Part shown: piece by piece, positions 52,735 to 62,223 of the stretch
Layout of the letters: each line of letters starts with the position of its first letter
How positions within the stretch are numbered: the first letter of the stretch is position 1
NCBI RefSeq assembly: GCF_029023725.1
Contig: NZ_CP119075.1
Span: 1,173,501-1,237,500, forward strand
Source: Synoicihabitans lomoniglobus
GTDB taxonomy: Bacteria; Verrucomicrobiota; Verrucomicrobiia; Opitutales; Opitutaceae
Length of the DNA: 64,000 bases
Direction: 5' to 3'
Program-made: the position numbers and the translations under genes
Notes under the pieces: generated by a model
Told to the model about the DNA's origin: nothing
Databases searched by the model: none
Seen by the model: only the letters and a program-made list of their open reading frames with translations

Positions 52735-53565
52735 ATGCCCACGCCAGCCCTTTCGCAACTCGTTCTCGAATACGCCGGAGCCACCGATGTCGGTTTGCGT
52801 CGCGCCAACAACGAGGATGCCTGGTGGGCGGGCCCCCTCAGTTCGTTTGCCTCGGATTTGATTAGCAAGGGTAGTGGACGTTTGGAACTCGACGCCGGCG
52901 CATGGTTGGGCGTGAGCGATGGACTCGGCGGCGCGAATGCGGGGGAAGTCGCCAGCCGCATTGCCGTGCAGGAAACACAGGGCCTCATCGCCGACTCCCG
53001 TGCCGAAGGGCACCCGATCAAGATCGCGCATGACGCCTTGCTCAAATCCAACAAAGCGATCCTGCGCGCCTCGTGCTCCAACCCGCAGTGGGGCGGAATG
53101 GGGGCGACCTTGTCGTTTTTGTGGATCGAAGGTGTGCGCGTGGTGGTGGGACAAGTGGGCGACAGCCGGATCTATCGCCTGCGCGACGATTGGCTGGAGG
53201 AACTCAGCGTCGATCACTCTCCCGTGGGTCGTTTGCGCCAGGGAGGGCAATTGTCCGAAACCGACGCCCGCGCTCATCCGGGCCGACATGTCATCGATCA
53301 ATGCCTCGGCGGCGGCGATGCCGGACTGGCGCCCGATTGCGACCTGACCACGATCCGGGCGGGGGACGCTCTGCTGATTTGCAGCGATGGGCTCAACGAC
53401 GGCGTGCAGGATGCCGAGATTGCCGGATTTCTGGGGGCTGTGAGCCGCGGCGAGATGACACTGGAGTCGGCCGCCGACGGACTCGTGCAACGCGCCAACC
53501 ATCTGTCGGGACGCGACAACGTCACGGTGATCGTCGCGCGCTGCGTCGCCCTCGACGCGAAATAG
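52735..53565 (+). CDS. PP2C-family serine/threonine phosphatase
   Basis: 276 aa. PP2C motifs in order: TDVGLRRANNEDAWW, LGVSDGLGGANAGEVAS, GMGATLSFLWIEG, VGQVGDSRIYRLRDD, ALLICSDGLNDGV and the C-terminal GRDNVTVIVARC. The metal-binding Asp residues are intact, so an active Mg/Mn-dependent phosphatase is expected. No Ser/Thr kinase or FHA protein is adjacent; the target is unknown. Its 5' side is divergent from hisI. Confidence 0.93.
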   Translation: MPTPALSQLVLEYAGATDVGLRRANNEDAWWAGPLSSFASDLISKGSGRLELDAGAWLGVSDGLGGANAGEVASRIAVQETQGLIADSRAEGHPIKIAHDALLKSNKAILRASCSNPQWGGMGATLSFLWIEGVRVVVGQVGDSRIYRLRDDWLEELSVDHSPVGRLRQGGQLSETDARAHPGRHVIDQCLGGGDAGLAPDCDLTTIRAGDALLICSDGLNDGVQDAEIAGFLGAVSRGEMTLESAADGLVQRANHLSGRDNVTVIVARCVALDAK

Positions 53566-53610
53566 AATGGGGCGGCTCGGCTGGCCGCCGAGGTCAGTCG
53601 GTCCGGAACC

Positions 53611-53916
53611 TCACTCCCCCTTGCGGGCGAGGTCGCGCAGGTAGCCGAAGCTATACAGTCCCGTGCGGTGACCGTCGCTGAAATCGAATCGCACCGCGTA
53701 GTTGCCGACGATTTCCCAGCCTTCCACCAGGACCCCGGGAAACTTCGTCGCGCCGTCGCCGCCGTATTGATTCCCCAGAATATCGCGCTCACCGACGTTT
53801 TCGGCACTGGGTGAAGCGGCCCGCAACATTTCCGATTGGAAATAGGTTTCAGCCCCGTCGCTCCACGCGATCGCGACCTCGGTGCCCACAAGCTGGATGT
53901 TGGTTGGTGCGTCCAT
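53611..53916 (-). CDS. DUF971 (gamma-butyrobetaine hydroxylase-like N-terminal) protein
   Basis: 101 aa. It matches the small DUF971 fold: VAIAWSDGAETYFQSEMLRAASP, VEGWEIVGNYAVRFDFSDGH and TGLYSFGYLRDLA. These domains occur alone or fused to hydroxylases and near Fe-S assembly genes; function is not settled. It is convergent with the PP2C gene and divergent from mraZ, with a 201-bp gap that holds the MraZ operator. Confidence 0.85.
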   Translation of the reverse strand: MDAPTNIQLVGTEVAIAWSDGAETYFQSEMLRAASPSAENVGERDILGNQYGGDGATKFPGVLVEGWEIVGNYAVRFDFSDGHRTGLYSFGYLRDLARKGE

Positions 53917-54072
53917 TTTGGCCCCGACGATAGGCGACAGCGGGCGGTGCTCCAGCGTTATTCACAGCCGCGGCGCGCAGGTTACGGCGAAACCCAACCG
54001 TGATGTTTGTGAATAACTTTATCGTAAAAGCATGGGGCTCTAGGGGGTAAATCCTTGACGAAGGGGGCGAAA

Positions 54073-54097
54073 TGGGGCCGTTTGGGGAGGAATGGGG
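54073..54097 (+). promoter_or_regulatory. Candidate MraZ operator: three TGGGG repeats at 10-bp spacing
   Basis: TGGGG at 54073, 54083 and 54093 are spaced exactly 10 bp, with a fourth G-rich near-copy at 54063. MraZ of other bacteria binds tandem TGGG-type repeats with 5-bp spacers upstream of its own gene. The array ends 20 bp before the mraZ start, so autoregulation of the dcw cluster is likely. Confidence 0.8.
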
Positions 54098-54117
54098 CAC
54101 ATGAGTGCTTTTCGCGG

Positions 54118-54579
54118 ATGACTACCTCTGGAAAACCTTATCTCACCGGCAAATACCGGCATAACCTCGACGATAAGAATCGTGTCACGATTCCGTCGGC
54201 GTGGCGGAGCTTGTTTGATAAGGAAACAACTTTCCTAGCTATCCCTAATCCAGGAGGTTACGTAACTGTGCTTCCTCCCGTCGAAGCGGATAAACTCTAC
54301 GACAAGTTCGCCGAGGTGCCCCTTTCCGATGTCGAAGCCCAGGATGAGATCAGTGCCTTCATGGCCAGCACTCAGGCCTTCAAGTTTGATAGCCAGGGAC
54401 GTATCGCCCTCGTCGAATCACTCTTCCACCACGCGGAACTGAAAGGTCCGAAGGAGGAAGTCGTGCTCGTGGGAGGCTTTAATAAATTCAACCTCTACAG
54501 CCCGGCACGCTGGGCGATCGCCGAGCAAAAATCGACGCCGTCCAGTCAGGGCAACGTCATGCGGCGGTTCGGGATCTGA
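54118..54579 (+). CDS. mraZ: Transcriptional regulator MraZ
   Basis: 153 aa from ATG 54118; a TTG 63 bp upstream would include the operator and is rejected. The N-terminal SpoVT/AbrB-like half has GKYRHNLDDKNRVTIPSAWR (conserved DxKxRxxxP) and the second half repeats the fold with FKFDSQGRIALVE. MraZ represses the division and cell wall cluster from the operator directly upstream. It is the first gene of the dcw cluster. Confidence 0.95.
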   Translation: MTTSGKPYLTGKYRHNLDDKNRVTIPSAWRSLFDKETTFLAIPNPGGYVTVLPPVEADKLYDKFAEVPLSDVEAQDEISAFMASTQAFKFDSQGRIALVESLFHHAELKGPKEEVVLVGGFNKFNLYSPARWAIAEQKSTPSSQGNVMRRFGI

Positions 54580-54581
54580 CG

Positions 54582-54815
54582 ATGATCATCAATCATTTCG
54601 ACCTGCCGAAACCAAACCGCGTCACCGCCGCGGCGGGTTTCGGAGCCTCGGCCGTCAACCTCGGGGCCGACGACGCCGCCAAGCTCACCGCACTGCGCCG
54701 GCGCCGGACCATTCTCGAAGCCTACTTCGCCCCGTTCAAGTCTCCGGCCGCGCTGCCGTCGGCCGTGGACCGTCTCGTTCTCTGGAGAAGCCGACATGGA
54801 CGTCATCGCGACTGA
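54582..54815 (+). CDS. Small unknown protein in the dcw cluster
   Basis: 77 aa, starting 2 bp after the mraZ stop and overlapping the rsmH start by 20 bp. The sequence is not recognised; it is Ala/Arg-rich with a basic middle ([18 protein letters not shown]) and no membrane span. Tight spacing between mraZ and rsmH is what supports it; no family is claimed. It could be a lineage-specific regulator or a leader peptide for rsmH translation. Confidence 0.5.
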   Translation: MIINHFDLPKPNRVTAAAGFGASAVNLGADDAAKLTALRRRRTILEAYFAPFKSPAALPSAVDRLVLWRSRHGRHRD

Positions 54816-55752
54816 ACCTTGCTCCCTTGTCATGACGCCCGGCCACCAACCTGTTCTCCTCGCCGAGGTTTTGTCGCTGCTCGCGCCGCGGGCGGGGGCC
54901 CGGCTGCTCGACGCCACGTTTGGCGGCGGCGGACACACGCGTGCCATCTTGGAGAGTGCGGACGATGTCACGGTGATCGCCCTCGACCGCGACCCCGCGG
55001 CCCGGGAACGCGCCCAGCCGCTCGTCACCGAATTTGGCGACCGCTTTCAGCTCATTGACCGCGACTTCGGTCAGCTCGCCGATCTCGACGTGGGTGGTCT
55101 CGACGGGGCGTTGTTTGACCTGGGCGTCTCCTCTTTTCAACTCGATCAGAGCGAGCGGGGTTTCTCCTTCCGCCATGATGCTCCGGCCGACATGCGGATG
55201 GACCCGCGGTCCGGCGTGCCGGCTTCCCAGTGGTTGGAGACGGCCACCGAAGACATGCTGGTGCGGGCGGTGCGCAACTGGGGCGAAGAGAAGAGTTGGC
55301 GTCGGGTCGTGCGGGCGCTCATCGCCGCTCGCGGCACCGGACAACTCTCCCGCACGGTTTCGTTGGCGGAGGTGATTGCGGAGGCGATTCCCGCGGCGCA
55401 GCGGCGTCAGAGCAAAATCCATCCCGCCACCCGCACCTTCCAAGGGGTGCGCATTGCGGTGAACGACGAGATCGGTGCGATTGAGCGCGCCCTGCCGGCC
55501 GCGTTCGAACGGCTCAACTCCGCCGGCGTGCTCGCTGTGATCAGCTTTCACTCCTTGGAGGATCGTCCCGTGAAGCAATTCTTCCGCCGCCAATGCGGCC
55601 AGCCGGTCGGCACGTCCGATTCCACGCCGCAGGACCTGCGGCCTAAATTCGCCGAAGCCCTCACGCGCAAGCCGCTCACCGCCGGTGAAACCGAACTCGC
55701 CACCAACCCGCGCAGCCGGTCCGCCAAACTCCGCGGCCTGCGCAAATTCTGA
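54796..55752 (+). CDS. rsmH: 16S rRNA m4C1402 methyltransferase
   Basis: 318 aa from ATG 54796, which has GGAG seven bases upstream; ATG 54832 would begin closer to the conserved [14 protein letters not shown]-binding motif [34 protein letters not shown], and the C-terminal [16 protein letters not shown] are present. It N4-methylates C1402 of 16S rRNA. It sits in its usual dcw place before the ftsL-like gene. Confidence 0.95.
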   Translation: MDVIATEPCSLVMTPGHQPVLLAEVLSLLAPRAGARLLDATFGGGGHTRAILESADDVTVIALDRDPAARERAQPLVTEFGDRFQLIDRDFGQLADLDVGGLDGALFDLGVSSFQLDQSERGFSFRHDAPADMRMDPRSGVPASQWLETATEDMLVRAVRNWGEEKSWRRVVRALIAARGTGQLSRTVSLAEVIAEAIPAAQRRQSKIHPATRTFQGVRIAVNDEIGAIERALPAAFERLNSAGVLAVISFHSLEDRPVKQFFRRQCGQPVGTSDSTPQDLRPKFAEALTRKPLTAGETELATNPRSRSAKLRGLRKF

Positions 55753-55770
55753 TTTTTACCCCGTCCGATC

Positions 55771-56178
55771 ATGCAAAAGTCCACTGCTCACGCCTTCATC
55801 AACAAACTGCTCATCTACATGCTCTTGACCATTGGGTTCAACGGCTCCGTGGGACTGGGCATCGTGTGGATGCGTCATCAGATTTCGCAGAGCGCCGCCG
55901 CCACCAAGCAGTCGGAAGGCAAGCTGGCGGCCGTCGAACGTCGTCTCGCCGAGACCACGGCCCGCCTCGCGGTGGAACAGGCCCCCGACGCGCTCGAAGC
56001 CAAGAACGTGGCCATGGCTCTCGGCTTGGTGGAGCCGGCCGAAATGAACATCGTGCGCATCGATGAGTCGCCGGCGGAGCGCCTGGCGGCCAAGCGCAAT
56101 CTGGAAATATTCTCACGTGAGCTGACGGACGACGTGGAGTCGGTTCGCTTCAGTTTCGTATCCCGCGGGTCCCGTTGA
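55771..56178 (+). CDS. FtsL-like division protein
   Basis: 135 aa. One membrane span (KLLIYMLLTIGFNGSVGLGIVWM) is followed by a coiled-coil (SEGKLAAVERRLAETTARL). It occupies the ftsL place between rsmH and the division PBP, and its topology fits FtsL. FtsL proteins are poorly conserved, so assignment rests on position and structure. It would bind FtsB and activate septal peptidoglycan synthesis. Confidence 0.75.
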   Translation: MQKSTAHAFINKLLIYMLLTIGFNGSVGLGIVWMRHQISQSAAATKQSEGKLAAVERRLAETTARLAVEQAPDALEAKNVAMALGLVEPAEMNIVRIDESPAERLAAKRNLEIFSRELTDDVESVRFSFVSRGSR

Positions 56179-56189
56179 AACTGATCTGA

Positions 56190-58073
56190 ATGTCCAAGGG
56201 CTTCGCTTCCAGCTATCGTCTTGTTCTCGTCGCCACCACGATTCTCGTGGGGTTCGTCGGCGTGGGGGCGCGGCTGGTGCACTTGCACGTGCTGGATCGC
56301 GAACGCTTGGTCAGTTACGTCAATCGGGCCCGGCGCACGGTCGAAACGGATCAGGCGCGTCGGGGCGATATTGTCGATGCCAAGGGCGATGTGCTGGCCA
56401 CCTCCCGCACGCTGGTGGAACTGGCGGTCGATCCCTGGGCATTGGTCGAATATATCGAGCAGACGGAAAAGCGCAGTGTCGACCAAGCCGTTTTGATCGA
56501 GTCGATCGAGCGCAACAAACGCCTCGAACTGGCTCGCATCCTCGACCTCGCTCCGGCCGAAGTCGAATCGTATTGGACTCCCGGATACCGCGACAACCGG
56601 GTGAAGTCGCGTTGGGTCAAACTGCACGACGGGGTGGCCGAGAGCGTTTTCAACCAACTCACCGCCATTGATGTCAGCGAGCTGGGGCCCGAGGCCACGC
56701 GCCACTACGACAGCAATCACGGGTTGCCGCGCGGACTGACGGTGCGCCGCATGTATCAACGGGTTTATCCCCGCAAACAGCTCGCGGCGCACATCATCGG
56801 TTTCGTGAATCAGGAGGACCAACCCTCCGGCGGGGTCGAGGCATTTGCCGATTTTTATTTGCGCGGTCAGGACGGTTGGACCGAGTCCGAAAAAGATGGT
56901 CGTCGCCGGGAGATGGCGCAATTTCGAACGCGCGAGGTGCCCGCCGCCGACGGCTTCAGCGTGATGCTCTCCATTGATTCGGTGGTGCAACACCTCATCG
57001 AATCGGAGCTCACCCGCATCGCGACCGAATACCAGCCGCAGAAGGCCTCGATCATCGTGACCGATGCGGAGAGCGGGTTCATCCTTGGGATGGGCAACTA
57101 CCCGACATTTGATCTCAATGCCTACGGCTCCGCGCCCATGGAGGTGCAGCGCAACGTGGCCGTGACTGATCTGCTCGACCCGGGCTCGACTTTCAAGATT
57201 GTCGCGGCCTCCGGAGCGTTGGAAGAGGGTCTGGTCACCCCGCGGACTTTGTTCAATTGTTCCATCGACTCGATCGAGTATCGCGGGCGCGAGCGGCGGT
57301 TCATGCCGGACGATCATGTCTACGACCATCCGTTGTCGGTGTCCGAAATCATCTCGCATTCGAGTAACATCGGGGCGGCCCAACTGGGCATGAAACTGGG
57401 CGAGCGCGGCCTCTACGATTTTGCCCGCAAGTTTGGCTTCGGGGAGAAGAGCGGATTTCCGCTCGGTTACGAAAGCCAGGGCCTGCTGAACACGCCCGAC
57501 AAATGGAGCGCGCTGGAAATCACGCGTATCCCCGCCGGTTACAGCATCTCGGCCACGCCGCTGCAGATCCACTACGCCATGGCCACGATTGCCAGCGGGG
57601 GAGAGTTGTTGCAGCCGCAGCTCGTGCGCGAAATCCGCGACCTGAACGGTGAGGCGATCTACAACCTGGGCGGCATCGTGCGCCGCCGGGTCATGCAGGA
57701 ACGCGTCGCCGGACAAATGGCCCGCATGCTCATGGGCGTGACCGAAGACGGCACCGCCAAGGCCGCCGCGATTCCCGGTTACCAGATCGCGGGTAAAACG
57801 GGCACGGCCCAGAAACTCGTGGATGGCCGTTACTCCAAGAAGCACCACGTGGGCTCCTTCGTCGGGTTCTTTCCCGCCACCGACCCGAAGGTCGTCGTCA
57901 CGGTGATCGTGGACGACGCGCGCGTCACCACGGGTTCCCGCGTCAACTACGGTTCGGTGGTGGCCGTGCCGACCTTCCGCCGCGTCGCGGAACGCCTGAT
58001 TTCATATCTCGATATTAAACCTGTGGATGACTCGAACTCATCCCAACTAGCATTGGAAGGAGGCCGACGGTGA
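56190..58073 (+). CDS. ftsI: Division-specific penicillin-binding protein (FtsI/PBP3-like)
   Basis: 627 aa. One N-terminal membrane span, the PBP dimerisation domain (RRGDIVDAKGDVLATS) and a transpeptidase domain with active-site Ser333 (STFK, 333-336), SSN (391-393) and KTG (536-538). It cross-links septal peptidoglycan. It is about 40 residues longer than E. coli FtsI. It follows the ftsL-like gene by 11 bp and overlaps the start of murE by 4 bp. Confidence 0.94.
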   Translation: MSKGFASSYRLVLVATTILVGFVGVGARLVHLHVLDRERLVSYVNRARRTVETDQARRGDIVDAKGDVLATSRTLVELAVDPWALVEYIEQTEKRSVDQAVLIESIERNKRLELARILDLAPAEVESYWTPGYRDNRVKSRWVKLHDGVAESVFNQLTAIDVSELGPEATRHYDSNHGLPRGLTVRRMYQRVYPRKQLAAHIIGFVNQEDQPSGGVEAFADFYLRGQDGWTESEKDGRRREMAQFRTREVPAADGFSVMLSIDSVVQHLIESELTRIATEYQPQKASIIVTDAESGFILGMGNYPTFDLNAYGSAPMEVQRNVAVTDLLDPGSTFKIVAASGALEEGLVTPRTLFNCSIDSIEYRGRERRFMPDDHVYDHPLSVSEIISHSSNIGAAQLGMKLGERGLYDFARKFGFGEKSGFPLGYESQGLLNTPDKWSALEITRIPAGYSISATPLQIHYAMATIASGGELLQPQLVREIRDLNGEAIYNLGGIVRRRVMQERVAGQMARMLMGVTEDGTAKAAAIPGYQIAGKTGTAQKLVDGRYSKKHHVGSFVGFFPATDPKVVVTVIVDDARVTTGSRVNYGSVVAVPTFRRVAERLISYLDIKPVDDSNSSQLALEGGRR

Positions 58074-59659
58074 TCGGTTATCTGACGCAAGACTATCCCC
58101 TCATTCACGCCTTTAGCTCCCGCATCCCCGCCCGCACCCGCCGCGAAACTCTCGCTCGTAACCGTGTATTCAGAATGGCTCCAAAACTCTCCGACTATCT
58201 GAGCGAAGACGAGGTGATTGCCGTCAAGGGCAGTCTGTCGCGCCCGATCTCCGGCCTGGCGATCGACAGCCGTCGCGTCGTGCCGGGCAACGTCTTCTTT
58301 GCCCTGCCGGGTTTGCGCACCGATGGCGCGCATTACGTGGACGAAGCCATCTCCCGCGGTGCCGTCGCGATCGTGGCGGAATCGATGCCCCGCACCGTGC
58401 CCAGCAAGGTTACCTACATCCACGCGGCCAACCCCCGCGCGCTCGTGGCCACCGTGGCGCAGCGATTCAACAAGTCGCCCGATCGCGATCTCAACGTGGT
58501 CGGTATCACCGGCACCAATGGCAAGACCACGGTCGCGCATCTCGTGCGTCATTTCCTCGGGGGCGAAACCCCGGTCGGTTTGCTCGGCACGATTTCCTAC
58601 GACCTCGGGGCCCGCACCGTGCCGTCGTTCAAGACCACGCCCGAGGCGATCGACACTTACGGCATGCTCGCCCAGATGCGGGACGCCGGCTGCCGCGAAG
58701 CCGTCATGGAAGTCAGTTCCCACGGCATCGACCAGCAGCGCATCAACGGCCTGCGTTTTGGCGCGGCGGTCTACACCAACCTCACGCGCGACCACCTCGA
58801 TTATCACTCGTCGATGGAGGAGTATTTTGAAGTCAAATCCCGATTGTTCACCGGGGAGCAGGGACCGCGTCCGGTCGTGGCGGTCATCAATCTGGATGAT
58901 CCTTATAGTTCCCAGTTGCTCGCACGACTCGACCGCAACCAGGCGCACGTCACCTACGGCGAAAACACCGAAGCCAAGGTGCGGGCGGAAGACGTCGTGT
59001 TTGGTTTTAAGGAAACCAGCTTTCGCCTGATCTGGCCGCAGGGCGAGATGACCGTCTCGTCGCCGCTGATCGGTCGGTTCAATCTCTCCAACGTGCTCGC
59101 CGCCGTGGCGACCGCCTACGGCATGGGACGCGATCCGGCGGCCTTTGTCGGTCGCCTCGATTCGTTTGCCGGCGTGCCGGGTCGCATGGAACGCGTCGAG
59201 GAAGGCCAGCCCTTCAATGTGCTCGTCGACTACGCCCACACCGACGACGCCCTGCGCAACGCGGTGGCGATGCTGCGTCCCGTGACGCCCGGTCGTCTGT
59301 TGGTGGTCTTTGGCTGCGGCGGTAATCGCGACCGGGCCAAACGGGCCATGATGGTGCGCGCCGTGCAGGAGCAGGCCGATTTCGTTTTCGCCACGGCGGA
59401 CAACCCCCGGCGCGAGGAACTTTCCCAGATTTTTCATGACATGGAGGAAGGCGTGACCGACCCGAGCAAGATCACCTGGATCGAGGATCGTCGTCGCGCC
59501 ATCAGCCTCGCCCTCGATATGGCCAAGCCGGGTGACAGCCTGCTCATCGCGGGCAAGGGCCATGAACCGTATCAGGAATTTGCCGACACGGTGGTTCCTT
59601 TCGATGATCGCCTCGTCGCGCGGGAGCTCATCGCCATTAAACGCATCGCCGCCTCCTAG
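58070..59659 (+). CDS. murE: UDP-N-acetylmuramoyl-L-alanyl-D-glutamate:meso-diaminopimelate ligase
   Basis: 529 aa from a GTG at 58070 preceded by an excellent ribosome site (GGAAGGAGG, six bases upstream), which overlaps the PBP gene; ATG 58175 would remove a 35-residue unconserved N-terminus but has no such site. ATP motif GITGTNGKTT, Mur ligase central and C-terminal domains (FGCGGNRDRAKR), and DNPR (444-447), the signature for meso-DAP. It adds meso-DAP to the peptidoglycan precursor. Confidence 0.95.
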   Translation: MIGYLTQDYPLIHAFSSRIPARTRRETLARNRVFRMAPKLSDYLSEDEVIAVKGSLSRPISGLAIDSRRVVPGNVFFALPGLRTDGAHYVDEAISRGAVAIVAESMPRTVPSKVTYIHAANPRALVATVAQRFNKSPDRDLNVVGITGTNGKTTVAHLVRHFLGGETPVGLLGTISYDLGARTVPSFKTTPEAIDTYGMLAQMRDAGCREAVMEVSSHGIDQQRINGLRFGAAVYTNLTRDHLDYHSSMEEYFEVKSRLFTGEQGPRPVVAVINLDDPYSSQLLARLDRNQAHVTYGENTEAKVRAEDVVFGFKETSFRLIWPQGEMTVSSPLIGRFNLSNVLAAVATAYGMGRDPAAFVGRLDSFAGVPGRMERVEEGQPFNVLVDYAHTDDALRNAVAMLRPVTPGRLLVVFGCGGNRDRAKRAMMVRAVQEQADFVFATADNPRREELSQIFHDMEEGVTDPSKITWIEDRRRAISLALDMAKPGDSLLIAGKGHEPYQEFADTVVPFDDRLVARELIAIKRIAAS

Positions 59660-59691
59660 GACTTTTACCTGCTGCCGTAACTTCGCGTCTC

Positions 59692-61083
59692 GTGCCCCAA
59701 TTCGACACCACAGAACTCGCCGCTTGGTCGGGTGGTCAATGGACCGGCTTACCGGCTGTCCCCGTGGAAGGGTTCGCCATCGACACCCGGCGAATCAAGG
59801 CGGGGCAAATGTTCGTCGCCCTGCGCACGGAAACGCGGGACGGTCACGACTTTTTGCCCGCCGCGGCCGCCGCCGGTGCCGCCGCGGCCCTGGTGAGCAC
59901 GTTGCGGCCGGACGTGGATTTGCCGCAGCTGGTCGTCCCCCATACGCTGACCGCCTTTCAGGTCATTGCCCGCGAGCATCGGCGCAATTTTCCGGGGCCG
60001 GTGGCCGGGATCTCCGGCAGTGCGGGCAAGACCTCGACGAAGGATTTACTCGCGTTGCTGCTCGGGGAGCGCGCGTTGGCGACGGAAGGAAATCTGAACA
60101 ACCACCTTGGCGTGCCGTTGACGCTGACCCGACTTGATCCCGAGCGGCACGGCTACGCGATCATCGAGGCGGGGATCAGTGGACCGGACGAAATGAAGCC
60201 GCTGGCGGAGATGATCGAGCCCGATGTGGCGGTCATCACGCTCGTCGATCGCGCCCACACCGCCGGGCTGGGGGACATCGATGGGGTGGCGCGCGAGAAA
60301 GCCCTGCTCCCGGCGGCCGCTCGCGAAACCGGCGTGGCGATTTTGCCGGATGTCGTGGCCAATTTACCGGCGTTCCAGGCGTTGCCGGTGCGTCGACTCA
60401 AAGTGGAACGAGCGGATGTGATTCGCCCGGAACCGGCGGCGCGAGACACGATTTATTACGCCGTGTCACATCGGGATGCGCGCACGGGAGTGAGCGTGGC
60501 GCCGGTCAACGACGATGCGGCGCCGGAGCTCTACGAATTCCGTCGGGTCAGCGATGGCATGACCCAGAATGCGGTGCTGGCGATTTGCGTGGCCCGATGG
60601 TTGGGCGTGGAGCCGGCAAAAATTCGCGAGCGGTTGATCGGGTGGGGCGCGGCACCGTTGCGCGGTGAAGTGCGGCGGGATCGTGGTCGCTTGGTTTACG
60701 TGGATTGCTACAACGCCAACCCTGCGGCCATGGCGGATGCGTTGCAGGTGTTCAAAGAACTGACGACTGATGCGACGGCGCGGCTCTATGTGCTCGGAGG
60801 CATGGAAGAACTGGGCGCGGAGTCGGAAGCTCAACATCTTGGTTTGGGCGCATCGTTGGCGCTGGGACCGCATGATCGCGTGCTGGCGATTGGCACCGGT
60901 AACGCAGCCGTCCGCGAAGGCGCGCGACTGCAAGGCGCGAGTCCCGACCAAATCGAGATATTCGATGCGACGGAGCAGATCGGACATCGGATGGACGACT
61001 GGACCGGACCGATATTCATCAAAGGCAGTCGCCGTTATCACTTGGAAACTTTGTTGGAGGAATCAGCCGTCGCGCTGCACTGA
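59692..61083 (+). CDS. murF: UDP-N-acetylmuramoyl-tripeptide--D-alanyl-D-alanine ligase
   Basis: 463 aa with a GTG start. ATP-binding ISGSAGKTSTKDLL, N-terminal domain with IDTRRIKAGQMFVALR, and C-terminal VYVDCYNANPAAMADAL and YVLGGMEELG are MurF features. It adds D-Ala-D-Ala to the UDP-MurNAc-tripeptide. The gap to murE is 32 bp and to mraY 3 bp. Confidence 0.95.
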   Translation: MPQFDTTELAAWSGGQWTGLPAVPVEGFAIDTRRIKAGQMFVALRTETRDGHDFLPAAAAAGAAAALVSTLRPDVDLPQLVVPHTLTAFQVIAREHRRNFPGPVAGISGSAGKTSTKDLLALLLGERALATEGNLNNHLGVPLTLTRLDPERHGYAIIEAGISGPDEMKPLAEMIEPDVAVITLVDRAHTAGLGDIDGVAREKALLPAAARETGVAILPDVVANLPAFQALPVRRLKVERADVIRPEPAARDTIYYAVSHRDARTGVSVAPVNDDAAPELYEFRRVSDGMTQNAVLAICVARWLGVEPAKIRERLIGWGAAPLRGEVRRDRGRLVYVDCYNANPAAMADALQVFKELTTDATARLYVLGGMEELGAESEAQHLGLGASLALGPHDRVLAIGTGNAAVREGARLQGASPDQIEIFDATEQIGHRMDDWTGPIFIKGSRRYHLETLLEESAVALH

Positions 61084-61086
61084 CCG

Positions 61087-62208
61087 ATGTTATCTTACCT
61101 CGCCGAATACGAACACATCTGGGGGCCTCTGCGCGTGCTGCGTTATCTTACGCTGCGAGCGTTGTTGGCCGCGGGCACTGCGACCGTGGTGGGTTTCATT
61201 ATCGGACCCTGGTTGATTGCGAAACTGCAACGACTCAAACTTGGACAACATTACGACGACGATCGCACCGGTGATCTGGCGACGCGCTTCGACAAGAAGA
61301 ACACGCCGACCATGGGCGGATTGCTGATCTATATTTCCGTGGCGATCAGCACCCTGCTGTGGGCGGAACCCAATGTGTGGGTGCTCACGTCGCTGTTTGT
61401 TTACACCGCGCTGACGGTGGTGGGGTTTCGCGATGATTACCTGAAGGCGGTGAAAAAGAATCGGGACGGAATTTCGTCGCGCGAAAAACTTTTCTGGCAG
61501 ACGGCCGTCACCACGATTGCGCTGGTCTTGTTGGCCACGAACCCAACCAGTCAGGCTCACATACGAGAGCTGTGGGTGCCGTTTTTCAAGGAACCCATTT
61601 TCCTGTTTCTGGGGGTCAGCGGAATGATTCTGCTGTTTGTGATGATGTTCTTCTGGGTGGTGGGATTCAGTAATGCGATCAACCTGACCGATGGACTCGA
61701 TGGCCTGGCCATTGGCTGCACGATCACGGTGGCCCTCGTCTACGGCATCATGGCGTATGCGGCCGGCAATACCCGCATCGCGGACTATCTTTTGATCGGC
61801 TACGTGCCGCGGGCGGGGGAGCTTGCGGTTATTTGCAGCGCGCTCGTCGGAGCGGGCATGGCGTTTTTATGGTATAACTCTCATCCGGCGGAGGTGTTCA
61901 TGGGTGACACCGGATCGCTGGCCTTGGGCGGTTTGATCGGCGTGATTGCGTTCATGGTGCAACAACCGCTTACCCTCATCGTGGTGGGCGGCGTCTTCGT
62001 GGCCGAGGCGTTGTCGGTCATCATTCAGGTGGGCTATTTCAAATCTACTCGACGCCGATTTGGGGAAGGCCGGCGGTTTTTCCGCATGGCTCCGATACAC
62101 CATCATTTTCAAAAACGAGGCTGGCCGGAAACCAAAGTCGTGCTGAGGTTTTGGATACTTTCTTTGATGTGCGCCCTGGCCGGACTCGGCACGCTGAAAC
62201 TGCGCTAG
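61087..62208 (+). CDS. mraY: Phospho-N-acetylmuramoyl-pentapeptide transferase
   Basis: 373 aa with about ten membrane spans. Conserved MraY loops: FDKKNTPTMGGLLI, VVGFRDDYLKAVKKN, NAINLTDGLDGLAIG (catalytic Asp), MGDTGSLALGG and MAPIHHHFQKRGWPE. It links phospho-MurNAc-pentapeptide to undecaprenyl phosphate to make lipid I. Order murF-mraY-murD is standard. Confidence 0.96.
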   Translation: MLSYLAEYEHIWGPLRVLRYLTLRALLAAGTATVVGFIIGPWLIAKLQRLKLGQHYDDDRTGDLATRFDKKNTPTMGGLLIYISVAISTLLWAEPNVWVLTSLFVYTALTVVGFRDDYLKAVKKNRDGISSREKLFWQTAVTTIALVLLATNPTSQAHIRELWVPFFKEPIFLFLGVSGMILLFVMMFFWVVGFSNAINLTDGLDGLAIGCTITVALVYGIMAYAAGNTRIADYLLIGYVPRAGELAVICSALVGAGMAFLWYNSHPAEVFMGDTGSLALGGLIGVIAFMVQQPLTLIVVGGVFVAEALSVIIQVGYFKSTRRRFGEGRRFFRMAPIHHHFQKRGWPETKVVLRFWILSLMCALAGLGTLKLR

Positions 62209-62223
62209 GATATATCTAGGTTT

